Source: Chloroflexota bacterium
GTDB taxonomy: Bacteria > Chloroflexota > UBA6077
Assembly (NCBI GenBank): GCA_021788565.1
Contig: JAJYKO010000116.1
Location: forward strand, 1-10,247
Length of the DNA stretch: 10,247 nucleotides
Direction of reading: 5' to 3'
The notes under the pieces were generated by a model that worked only from the letters and a program-made list of their open reading frames with translations, did not search any database and was not told the origin of the DNA. This document shows positions 1-6,237 of the stretch, piece after piece. Within the stretch, counting starts at the first letter, position 1, and each line of letters starts with the position of its first letter. The position numbers and the translations under genes are program-made.

Positions 1-363
1 GAGGCCGATACTGTGAGTGCTGGCCAGTTCGACGCTATCATCGTCCCCGGCGGGTGGGCGCCGGATCGTCTCCGTCGCTATCCTTCGGTTCTCAATCTGG
101 TGAAGGAAGCGAATGACCAGGGGAAGATCATCGGCGCAATCTGCCACGCGGGCTGGGTGCTGGTCTCGGCGCAAATCCTGAGAGGAAAGACGATGACCTG
201 CGTCAAGGCGATCAAGGATGACGTGACGAACGCTGGGGCCACCTACGTGGACCAGGAGGTGGTTCGCGATGGCAACCTGGTGACCTCCCGGACGCCCGAG
301 GACCTGCCGGCATTCTGCAGGGAGTTGATCGCGGCTATCGCCTCGAATCCTGTGAAGGAGTAG
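1..363 (+). CDS. DJ-1/PfpI family protein (5' end outside window)
   Basis: The reading frame is open from base 1, so the gene starts upstream. The GTG at 13 lies inside the conserved core and is not the true start. About 120 C-terminal residues are visible. They show the PfpI pattern: FDAIIVPGGWAPDRLR near residues 10-25, then the nucleophile elbow AICHAGW with Cys48 and His49 (visible numbering), then the IKDDVTNAGATYVDQEVV and LVTSRTPEDLPAF stretches typical of the PfpI/YhbO branch. Full members run about 170-190 residues, so roughly a third is missing. Family members are described as intracellular cysteine peptidases, deglycases or stress proteins; which activity applies here cannot be told from sequence. 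The gene ends with TAG and is followed 21 nt later by a small membrane-protein ORF on the same strand, possibly co-transcribed. The family call is secure, the exact function is not. Confidence 0.9.
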   Translation, partial: EADTVSAGQFDAIIVPGGWAPDRLRRYPSVLNLVKEANDQGKIIGAICHAGWVLVSAQILRGKTMTCVKAIKDDVTNAGATYVDQEVVRDGNLVTSRTPEDLPAFCRELIAAIASNPVKE

Positions 364-384
364 TTCACGAACGAGGAGTAGTGA

Positions 385-561
385 GTGGAATACGCAGCTC
401 CCGTAATCCTCTTTCTTGCGGGCTTCGGCGCCGCGCTGCTGGCGAGGAGGGCTGGTATGTGGAGGGGCCGGCGCCGGGGCGCAGGCGAACTTCCTGTGCA
501 TAAGGGCGTGGTTCAGCTGGACAAGTTGCCAGGCAGGGATGAGAAGCGACAGCGTCGGTGA
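385..561 (+). CDS. Putative 58-residue single-pass membrane mini-protein
   Basis: I do not recognise this protein. The frame starts at GTG 385 and ends at TGA 559-561. A good Shine-Dalgarno, GAGGAG at 373-378, lies 6 nt before the GTG. The N-terminus VEYAAPVILFLAGFGAALLA forms one hydrophobic segment (about residues 3-20). It is followed at once by a very basic stretch (RRAGMWRGRRRG), as expected for a membrane helix with its C-terminus in the cytosol by the positive-inside rule. A polar, charged tail of about 26 residues, ending EKRQRR, completes it. It lies 21 nt after the PfpI-family gene on the same strand and 39 nt from the convergent argH stop, so it could be the last gene of that operon. 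Evidence for coding is the ribosome binding site, the coherent topology and the fit to an otherwise empty gap. No homology is known to me, and a chance ORF remains possible. Confidence 0.55.
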   Translation: MEYAAPVILFLAGFGAALLARRAGMWRGRRRGAGELPVHKGVVQLDKLPGRDEKRQRR

Positions 562-600
562 CATTTGGCCCATACCCTGCCCACCGACGAAGCCATCGGG

Positions 601-2013
601 TTAGACCGCGCTCCACGCCTCCGTGGCCGATAGAAGCCGCCGGCCTTCAGTGATGGCAGCGGTCACCTGACCGAGCGCCGTACCCCCGGGAACGTCTCGC
701 GCCTGGATCGATGCCAGCACGTCGATAGACCTCACGTCCTCATCGAAAAGGGGCGAGAACTCCTTCAGTTCGGCAGTCGATAGGTCCGCGAACTGGACTC
801 TCCTCTCCAGACATTGGCGCACCAGCTTGCCAACCACCTCGTGGGCCTGGCGAAACGGCAATCCCTTGCGGACCAGGTAGTCTGCCACGTCGGTCGCAGT
901 GGAGAAGCCGCCGGCCGCAGCCTCCTTCGTCCTCTCCGATTTCACCCTCGCCGTCGCCAGCATTCCGGTGAACATCTTCAGGCTGGCCGCGGCGGTATCG
1001 ACGGCGTCAAAGAACTGCTCCTTGTCTTCCTGAAGGTCCTTGTTGTAGGTGAGCGGCAGCCCCTTGATGATGGTCAGCAGCGCCACCAGCGAGCCATACA
1101 CCCTCCCGGTCTTGCCACGAATCAACTCGGCTACGTCGGGGTTCTTCTTCTGCGGCATCATGCTGCTCCCGGTGGAGTAGCCTTCGTCCAGATCCAGGAA
1201 GCCGAACTCCTCGGTGGACCAGAGGATCACCTCCTCCGCGAAGCGCGAGAGATGGGCCATGATCAGGCTGAGGGCGGCCATCTCCTCTACCACGAAATCG
1301 CGATCGGAGACCGCGTCCATGCTGTTTCGGCTGATCGACTCGAACCCTAACTGCTTGGCCACGAAATGCCGGTCAATGGGGTAGGTGACGCCCGCAAGGG
1401 CACCTGCACCCAGAGGCAGGACGTTGGTGCGCTGGTGGCAGTCGCGGAGCCTCTCCACATCCCGCTGGAACATCTCGAAGTAGGCCAGAAGATGGTGCGC
1501 AAGCAGGATCGGCTGCGCGCGCTGCATGTGGGTGTATCCAGGCATGACCACCGAAAGGTTGGCCTCTGCCATGTGGAGGAGCGTCTGCTGCAGACCGGCG
1601 AGCCGCGAGACGACCTCCTTGATGCTGGCCCTGGCGAAGAGCCTGGTGTCCAGCGCCACCTGATCGTTGCGACTGCGGGCGGTATGGAGCTTGCCGGCAA
1701 CCTCCCCGACCAACCCACGCAGACGGCTTTCCACGAAAGAGTGGATGTCCTCCCAGCGGAGGTCCGGCACCATAGCCCCTGACTCAACCTCTGCCTGGAC
1801 CTGCTGGAGGCCGCTCACTAGAGCGGCGGCCTCGGAATTGGTGAGGATGCCCTGCCGTGCCAGCATCGTAGCGTGGGCAATGCTGCCCGCGATGTCTTCT
1901 CGGTACAGGCGCCGGTCGAAGGGGATCGACGCGCCGAAGGCGTGGACTTCTGAGTCCAGCTCCTTCTGGAACCGTCCACCCCACAATTTGTCCTTTTTCG
2001 GGTCCGTGGTCAT
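601..2013 (-). CDS. argH: Argininosuccinate lyase
   Basis: This cytoplasmic enzyme splits argininosuccinate into arginine and fumarate, the last step of arginine synthesis. The 470-residue length is normal for the fumarase/aspartase superfamily member ArgH. It opens with KLWGGRF (9-15), the usual ArgH N-terminus. The three conserved superfamily regions are present: TARSRNDQ (111-118), GYTHMQRAQP (159-168, with catalytic His162), and the signature GSSMMPQKKNPD (282-293, with catalytic Ser283). The ATG at 2013 overlaps the argG stop in an ATGA arrangement (4 nt), so translation is probably coupled to argG. Nothing looks truncated. The stop at 601 faces the small plus-strand ORF ending at 561, and I see no clear terminator in the short gap. 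Confidence 0.97.
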   Translation of the reverse strand: MTTDPKKDKLWGGRFQKELDSEVHAFGASIPFDRRLYREDIAGSIAHATMLARQGILTNSEAAALVSGLQQVQAEVESGAMVPDLRWEDIHSFVESRLRGLVGEVAGKLHTARSRNDQVALDTRLFARASIKEVVSRLAGLQQTLLHMAEANLSVVMPGYTHMQRAQPILLAHHLLAYFEMFQRDVERLRDCHQRTNVLPLGAGALAGVTYPIDRHFVAKQLGFESISRNSMDAVSDRDFVVEEMAALSLIMAHLSRFAEEVILWSTEEFGFLDLDEGYSTGSSMMPQKKNPDVAELIRGKTGRVYGSLVALLTIIKGLPLTYNKDLQEDKEQFFDAVDTAAASLKMFTGMLATARVKSERTKEAAAGGFSTATDVADYLVRKGLPFRQAHEVVGKLVRQCLERRVQFADLSTAELKEFSPLFDEDVRSIDVLASIQARDVPGGTALGQVTAAITEGRRLLSATEAWSAV

Positions 2014-3272
2014 TCGGTCTTCTCGGCCTCGGGAGACGTGAGCCGCAGGATCTCATCGGTGGATTGGCCTATCCACTGCACCTGGGACTGGGTGCGAAGC
2101 GGCAGCCCCCAGAGCTTGATGAAGCCAACCGCCGCGGAGTGATCGAACGCGTCTCCCCGCTCGTACGTGGCCAGCGACACGTCGTACAGCGCCTTGTGTG
2201 ACTGGCGCCCGACGGGGCGCGCCACGCCCTTCAAGAACTTCATCCGGATCGTTCCAGTCACGTGACGCTGGGAGCTCGCGATGTACGCCGCGAGGTCCTG
2301 GTGCAGGGCCGAGAACCAGAGCCCGTTGTACACCATATCCGCGAACTCGACAGCCACCTTCTCCTTGAACCGCATCTGCTCCTTGGTCTGAGTCATCTTC
2401 TCGATCTCTCTGTGGGCAGCGTGCAGCGTCACGCCCGCCGGTGCCTCGTATATCTCGCGAGACTTGATGCCGACGAGGCGGTTCTCTATGGTGTCTATGC
2501 GTCCCACCCCGTGCTTGCCGGCCAGTTCGTTGACCCGCTCAACCAGCGCGACGCCCTCCAGCCTCTCGCCGTCCAGACCAACGGGGATGCCATGCTCGAA
2601 CTCGACCTCCAGGTAGGCCGGCTCGTCCGGGGCGCGGCGAGGATCCACCGTCCAGAGGAAGGCGTCTTCAGGGGGCTCTACCCATGGGTCTTCCAGTATT
2701 CCTGCCTCGATGCTGCGACCCCACAGGTTGACGTCGATGCTGTAAGGGCTGGCGGCCGTGACGGGGATGGGGATGCCGTTCTTACTGGCATATTCGATCT
2801 CATCATCACGGGTCATGCGCCACTCACGCACCGGCGCGATGATCTTGAGGTCGGGAGCGAGGGCGGCGACGGAAACGTCGAATCGCACCTGGTCGTTGCC
2901 CTTGCCCGTCGAGCCGTGGGCGATGGCTACCGCGCCCTCTTCCCTCGCTACGTCCACCATGATCTTAGAGATGAGGGGGCGGGCAAGAGCCGTGGCCAGG
3001 GGGTACGTGTTCTCGTAGATGGCGCCCGCTTGGAGGGCAGGGAAAACAAAGTATTTGACGAACAGATCCCGCGCATCGACGACCATCGCCTTGACGGCTC
3101 CGATCTTGAGTGCCTTCTCCTTGATCGCGGGAAGGTCACGCTCGTTCCCCACATCGATCGTAACGGCGATGACTTCCATGTCGTACTTCTCTTGTAGCCA
3201 GCGGATGGCTACTGACGTGTCGAGGCCGCCGGAATACGCCAAGACTACCTTGTCCACTACTCGCTCTCCCAT
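2010..3272 (-). CDS. argG: Argininosuccinate synthase
   Basis: This enzyme makes argininosuccinate from citrulline and aspartate using ATP (to AMP and PPi), the step before ArgH. The ATP-pyrophosphatase P-loop is clear as LAYSGGLDTS (11-20). The HGSTGKGNDQVRFD block (119-132), typical of ArgG citrulline/aspartate binding, is also intact. The length of 420 is slightly above the usual 400, with a somewhat long C-terminal tail. Start choice: ATG at 3272 has only a weak upstream GGGAC. An in-frame GTG at 3257, giving VDKVVLAYSGG, has GGGAGAG 6 nt before it and matches the usual short ArgG N-terminus, so the true start may be 3257. It is the first gene of an argG-argH pair. The 132-bp gap upstream to rpoN (3273-3404) shows no convincing -35/-10 pair, ArgR box or T-box core to me, although a promoter must lie there or further upstream. 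Confidence 0.97.
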   Translation of the reverse strand: MGERVVDKVVLAYSGGLDTSVAIRWLQEKYDMEVIAVTIDVGNERDLPAIKEKALKIGAVKAMVVDARDLFVKYFVFPALQAGAIYENTYPLATALARPLISKIMVDVAREEGAVAIAHGSTGKGNDQVRFDVSVAALAPDLKIIAPVREWRMTRDDEIEYASKNGIPIPVTAASPYSIDVNLWGRSIEAGILEDPWVEPPEDAFLWTVDPRRAPDEPAYLEVEFEHGIPVGLDGERLEGVALVERVNELAGKHGVGRIDTIENRLVGIKSREIYEAPAGVTLHAAHREIEKMTQTKEQMRFKEKVAVEFADMVYNGLWFSALHQDLAAYIASSQRHVTGTIRMKFLKGVARPVGRQSHKALYDVSLATYERGDAFDHSAAVGFIKLWGLPLRTQSQVQWIGQSTDEILRLTSPEAEKTE

Positions 3273-3404
3273 CTAGAATGAGTCCCGGAGTGAGGTCATC
3301 GACCATCAAGTCCCGAAGCGCACCAAGCCGCACGAAGACTCCCAACCAGGCGCCTTCGTGTAGCCTCGTGCTCTTTGTGTTGTTGGTGGCAAAGCTAGGA
3401 TCAG

Positions 3405-4823
3405 CTACCGTAGTGAAGACGGCAGGATCTTTAGCTGCATGCGGTACTTAGCCACCGTGCGACGCGCCACGTGGATGCCGCGCTGGGACAGCCTGTCCGC
3501 GATCTCCGCGTCGGTCAGCGGGTTCTTCTCGTTGTTGATCAGCTCCTCGATCACGTCCTTGATACTGAGTGACGCGGTGAAGAAGTTGCTGAATGGGATC
3601 ACCTCGCCGCTGGGCAGCATTACGTACTTTGCTGCTGTTGCTCGGCTGACGGTGGACTCGTGGATCCCGAGCCGGCTGGCAACGGCGGCCCGAGTGAGCG
3701 GCTTCAGGTGCCGAACCCCCAGGGAGAGGAACTCCTGCTGGCACTCAACCAGGCAGGTGGTGATCCGGTGGATGGTCTGCCTGCGCTGGTTGATATTGGC
3801 GATGAACAGCTTGGCTCTGGCCACGTACTGCTGGATGTGTCGCTTCTCGTCGTCAGAGAAGCGCTCCCCATCCCGCTCGAGTTCTGCGCCCAATTGTGAA
3901 TAAACCGGCGAGACTCGAAGCAGGAAGCGTTTGGACTCCACAACCTCAACTTCAAACTGCCCATCCCTCTCGCTGATGATCACGTCCGGCAAGACGTACG
4001 ACGAACGCGCTTCGCGCGAATCCTGCTCCGGGCCACCGGACGAGAACTCAGACGCAGGATGTGGATTGAGTTCTCGCTTAATAAACTCCCACACCTCGGC
4101 GACGACGTCCGACGAGATGTGGAGCTCTTGGGCAATCTTGCTGAACTTGTGTTCGCCCAACTCCGTCAGATGGGTACTGATGATGTCATTGGCGTGCGGC
4201 TGAGTGATACCAGCCGTTTCCAGGTACTCCAACTGGATCATCAGGCACTCGCGAAGGTTGCGGGCACCGATTCCAGGCGGCTCAAGCGACTGCAACAACT
4301 TGAGCACGACGTCGACGTCAACTTCGTCGACCTCGCACTCGTAAGCGGCTTCTTCCACCGTACAGGTGAGGTAGCCCTTTTCGTCCAGGTTGCCCACCAG
4401 GTACTCGGCGACGTGCATGAGCCCGGGATGTACAATGGACCGGAGCTCGGTTAACAGCCGCTCCTGCAAGCTGATCTCAGCCGCAACCTGCGTGATGGGG
4501 TCGAACTCCTCGTCGCCGGAACGAAGAGCGTGCCCGTAGTAGGCTTCGTCGTTAGAATCCGGGCCATCCACAAGGTCGTTGTCTGGCTTCTGCCGTCTCA
4601 GGCAGTTCGGGCAAATGCTGCCCTGCAGTTGAGTTCCGCAAGTTGGGCAGGTGGGCACGTCAATCAGTTCGAGGGCAGGGTTGTCCTGCAACTCGGAAGA
4701 AATTGCCTGCTGCAACTCCATCGACGACAGCTGGAGAATGTGGTTCGCAGCCACCAGCCGCGGCGACACCCTCATCTGCTGCTGCGGTAGTTGCTCCTGG
4801 AGAGCGTCAAGATCCATATCCAT
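3405..4823 (-). CDS. rpoN: RNA polymerase sigma-54 factor with a four-cysteine insertion
   Basis: This alternative sigma factor directs RNA polymerase to -24/-12 promoters and needs an AAA+ activator to open them. Numbering from the ATG at 4823 (472 residues), region I is present (QMRVSPRLVAANHILQLSS then NPALELID, about 16-55). The core-binding part includes DEKGYLT and GIGARNLRECL (about 147-194), and a helix-turn-helix sits near 376-400 (LTRAAVASRLGIHESTVSR). The RpoN box is ARRTVAKYR (453-461), followed by Met where Glu is usual. An unusual CPTC-x8-CPNC knuckle sits at 59-74 between region I and the acidic linker. The frame can be extended to GTG 4841, but that codon directly abuts a GGGGG run and would leave a leader of only about 10 nt. 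ATG 4823 has GAGAG 7 nt upstream and fits the predicted promoter, so I prefer it. The gene is co-directional with the kinase but has its own -10 box. Confidence 0.95.
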   Translation of the reverse strand: MDMDLDALQEQLPQQQMRVSPRLVAANHILQLSSMELQQAISSELQDNPALELIDVPTCPTCGTQLQGSICPNCLRRQKPDNDLVDGPDSNDEAYYGHALRSGDEEFDPITQVAAEISLQERLLTELRSIVHPGLMHVAEYLVGNLDEKGYLTCTVEEAAYECEVDEVDVDVVLKLLQSLEPPGIGARNLRECLMIQLEYLETAGITQPHANDIISTHLTELGEHKFSKIAQELHISSDVVAEVWEFIKRELNPHPASEFSSGGPEQDSREARSSYVLPDVIISERDGQFEVEVVESKRFLLRVSPVYSQLGAELERDGERFSDDEKRHIQQYVARAKLFIANINQRRQTIHRITTCLVECQQEFLSLGVRHLKPLTRAAVASRLGIHESTVSRATAAKYVMLPSGEVIPFSNFFTASLSIKDVIEELINNEKNPLTDAEIADRLSQRGIHVARRTVAKYRMQLKILPSSLR

Positions 4824-4857
4824 AGTGTTTCTCTCGAACACCCCCTATCATCGTCTA

Positions 4858-4863
4858 ATTATA
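4858..4863 (-). promoter_or_regulatory. Predicted -10 box for rpoN
   Basis: On the minus strand this is a perfect TATAAT. The best -35 candidate at 17-bp spacing is TGGATT, a poor match to TTGACA. Transcription would start near 4851, about 28 nt before the ATG at 4823. This suggests that rpoN is transcribed by a housekeeping sigma factor rather than only by read-through from the upstream kinase gene. Confidence 0.45.
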
Positions 4864-4923
4864 CTGGTGCAGCGCCGACGAATCCAGCTAAGCCCTGTTG
4901 AGGGAGCGACGCGCCTTGACTAT

Positions 4924-4940
4924 GGCGGAGGCAGTCCGCC
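4924..4940. other. Short GC hairpin between kinase stop and rpoN promoter
   Basis: GGCGGA (4924-4929) and TCCGCC (4935-4940) form a perfect 6-bp stem with a 5-nt loop, 6-22 nt after the kinase stop codon on the minus strand. No run of T follows on the minus strand, so it is not a standard intrinsic terminator. It may lower read-through into rpoN or mean nothing. Confidence 0.3.
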
Positions 4941-4945
4941 CAGAT

Positions 4946-5959
4946 CTAGCAAGGTAGAGTGACTGCGATGACGGCTGTCTGCCCCCCGGCATGGACCAGC
5001 CGAACGGTGCCGCCGTGGGCCTCGATAAGGTTCTTGGAGATGTAAAGACCTAACCCACCCTGTCCTAGCCTCGTGGAGAGGCCATCCTCTCCGAACTGCC
5101 CGATTCTGCCTAATGCCCTGGTCATCCTCTCTATGCGCTCTGGAGCGGCAGTGTACCCGATGCTGATGACGACGCTACCGTCCATGGCTTCGGCGGCCAA
5201 CAGTAACGGCATTTCTGGATGGGCATGCCGGATGGTGTCCAACATGATCTGCAACAACGCCTGCTCCAGCCTCTCCCTGTCGCCGCGTATCCAGGGAAGA
5301 TAGGGCGGCAGGCTGATCTTCATTCGCTCCGGCACCACAGCCGGTTGTAGCCGCCTCAACAGACTTCGTACGAGATCCTCCGTGGATATTGGTTTCAGCC
5401 GGAGCTCCAGCACGTGACTCTCCATCCTGGTGAGTGCCAGGATGTCATCCACGATTCTGGTGAGTCTGTCGGCCTCGGCGACGATAGTGTTGGCGTAGGC
5501 TCGTGACTTGCTATCAGGCAGTTCCTCCCTGGCCAGGAGTTGCGCGAATCCCTTGATGGAAGTCAACGGAGTCCGGAGTTCGTGGGACATAGTCGCGACG
5601 TAGTCGGCCCTGTGTACTTCGAGCTGGCTGATCTTAGCCTGGGCCTCGTTGGTGATGGCGGTTGTCCCTCCATCAAAACCGCCGGAAATCGCAGTCGGTT
5701 GCGTCGTGCTGCCCGCCGCTCTCCTCTCTATCAGAGAGGACGCGAACAGCGAGACCGCCAGGGCCACCACGAGCCAGCGGATTTCCTGAATCTGGGGGCT
5801 CACGATCAGCAGGACGAAGCTCGCCACCGCCGTGGCAGCAGCCAGGAACAGCTGCAACCACGAAAGGTGGTATGCACGCTGCCCTCGCGCGCCGTCGCGC
5901 GGAAGGAGCGAGATGCCGAAGCGCTGCTTGACCGTTGACCGCAATGTTCCCTTATCCAC
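4946..5959 (-). CDS. Membrane sensor histidine kinase with degenerate ATP-binding motifs
   Basis: The 337-residue protein has a short basic N-terminus, then two hydrophobic segments (about 33-53 and 61-77) separated by a very short loop, so there is almost no extracytoplasmic sensor domain. A linker leads to a HisKA dimerisation domain with the H-box MSHELRTPLTSIKGF (phosphoacceptor His126). The HATPase_c domain follows. Its G2 box is well kept (GGLGLYISKNLIEAHGG, 301-317), but the N-box reads QIMLDTIRHAHP instead of a NLLDNAIKYSP-type sequence, and no DxGxG G1 box is visible where SIGYTAAPERIERM stands. Nucleotide binding may be weak or altered. The start is GTG 5959, with GGAGG 12 nt upstream (rather long spacing); a nearby TTG is possible. 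It is transcribed away from the KaiC-like/response-regulator operon, and a near-perfect sigma-54 promoter lies 62-77 nt upstream. The likely partner is the receiver at 7680-8054, by proximity only. Confidence 0.9.
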   Translation of the reverse strand: MDKGTLRSTVKQRFGISLLPRDGARGQRAYHLSWLQLFLAAATAVASFVLLIVSPQIQEIRWLVVALAVSLFASSLIERRAAGSTTQPTAISGGFDGGTTAITNEAQAKISQLEVHRADYVATMSHELRTPLTSIKGFAQLLAREELPDSKSRAYANTIVAEADRLTRIVDDILALTRMESHVLELRLKPISTEDLVRSLLRRLQPAVVPERMKISLPPYLPWIRGDRERLEQALLQIMLDTIRHAHPEMPLLLAAEAMDGSVVISIGYTAAPERIERMTRALGRIGQFGEDGLSTRLGQGGLGLYISKNLIEAHGGTVRLVHAGGQTAVIAVTLPC

Positions 5960-5966
5960 TTGACCG
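5928..5966 (-). repeat. Three copies of CGGTCAA around the kinase start codon
   Basis: The heptamer CGGTCAA (minus strand; TTGACCG on plus) occurs at 5960-5966, 5935-5941 and 5928-5934. One copy directly abuts the kinase GTG start, and two lie adjacent in the first coding codons. Possible operator repeats or chance. Confidence 0.35.
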
Positions 5967-6019
5967 TTTTGCCTCCAACTGCTCCACCCAGGGCGGAGCC
6001 GGTGGCGGCTGGTCCATAG

Positions 6020-6036
6020 CGCAAATGACGTGCCAG
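6020..6036 (-). promoter_or_regulatory. Sigma-54 (-24/-12) promoter for the histidine kinase
   Basis: Read on the minus strand the site is CTGGCACG-TCAT-TTGCG. It matches the sigma-54 consensus YTGGCACG-N4-TTGCW at every core position except the final W. The -24 GG is at 6034-6033 and the -12 GC at 6022-6021, with correct spacing. Predicted transcription start is near 6010, giving a leader of about 50 nt before the kinase GTG at 5959. An exact 11-base core match is unlikely by chance in a window this size. Confidence 0.75.
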
Positions 6037-6053
6037 AGGTAGCTTCTTCAGCT

Positions 6054-6069
6054 TGCCACGGGCGTGCCT
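6054..6069 (-). promoter_or_regulatory. Secondary sigma-54-like site, kinase side
   Basis: On the minus strand this reads AGGCACG-CCCG-TGGCA. The -24 GGCACG and -12 GC have the right spacing, but the first T of each element is altered (T to A at the start of the -24 element, TTGC to TGGC in the -12). It lies 34 bp upstream of the strong site, in tandem. It could be a weak sigma-54 binding site or coincidence. Confidence 0.25.
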
Positions 6070-6095
6070 TGGAGCGACGCTACAGACCTTCGATG

Positions 6096-6118
6096 TGCAA
6101 TCTGGCCTGCTTATTGCA
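6096..6118. promoter_or_regulatory. Inverted repeat overlapping the kaiC-side promoter
   Basis: TGCAAT (6096-6101) and ATTGCA (6113-6118) are perfect inverted arms 11 bp apart, 17 bp centre to centre. The right arm is the -12 element of the rightward sigma-54 site. A dimeric regulator bound here would compete with polymerase. Arms are short, so chance is possible. Confidence 0.3.
6102..6118 (+). promoter_or_regulatory. Sigma-54 (-24/-12) promoter for the kaiC-like/response-regulator operon
   Basis: The site reads CTGGCCTG-CTTA-TTGCA against consensus YTGGCACG-N4-TTGCW, with two mismatches in the non-invariant AC of the -24 element. The essential GG (6104-6105) and GC (6116-6117) are correctly spaced. 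Transcription would start near 6129, leaving a leader of about 110 nt before the ATG at 6238. Such a match alone could arise by chance in 10 kb. Its placement, opposite a stronger divergent site and upstream of an operon, raises the odds. Confidence 0.55.
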
Positions 6119-6227
6119 GCATAGCAAGCACGGCATAGGCGCCATTCTCTACCGTTGATCGCCCTTCGCCTGGCAAGTACACGGCGGGGTCTCGCCTCGA
6201 AATTAATCCCTTATCCTGCATCAGATT

Positions 6228-6231
6228 GGAG
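6228..6231 (+). promoter_or_regulatory. Ribosome binding site fixing the kaiC-like start
   Basis: GGAG lies 6 nt before ATG 6238. It overlaps the alternative TTG at 6226, which has no such site itself, so ATG 6238 is preferred. Confidence 0.6.
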
Positions 6232-6237
6232 CAGCCT

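Noticed and set aside
365..616. Minus-strand ORF over the gap after the PfpI-family gene
   Set aside because: Rich in Arg, Pro and Ser as expected of a GC-rich shadow frame, overlaps the argH end, and has no ribosome binding site; the plus-strand 385-561 ORF explains the gap better.
814..1782. Plus-strand ORFs antisense to argH
   Set aside because: Shadows of the argH codon pattern, without ribosome binding sites or domain content.
2262..3197. Long plus-strand ORF (311 codons) antisense to argG
   Set aside because: Lies entirely within argG, whose family motifs are unmistakable. The translation has no recognisable domain, and long antisense frames are common in GC-rich genes.
3273..3404. 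Possible attenuator, T-box or ArgR operator upstream of argG
   Set aside because: I looked for a T-box core, an ARG-box-like palindrome and a terminator stem with T-run; none is convincing.
4824..4841. Six-codon N-terminal extension of rpoN from GTG 4841
   Set aside because: The purine-rich run is directly against the GTG, and the predicted transcription start near 4851 leaves almost no leader. ATG 4823 has better spacing.
4924..4940. Intrinsic terminator after the kinase
   Set aside because: The hairpin is real but short and lacks a T-run on the transcribed strand, so it is listed only as a hairpin.
6138..6168. Housekeeping promoter upstream of the kaiC-like gene (TTGATC at -35)
   Set aside because: The paired -10 would be TACACG, a poor match, and nothing else in the leader fits better.
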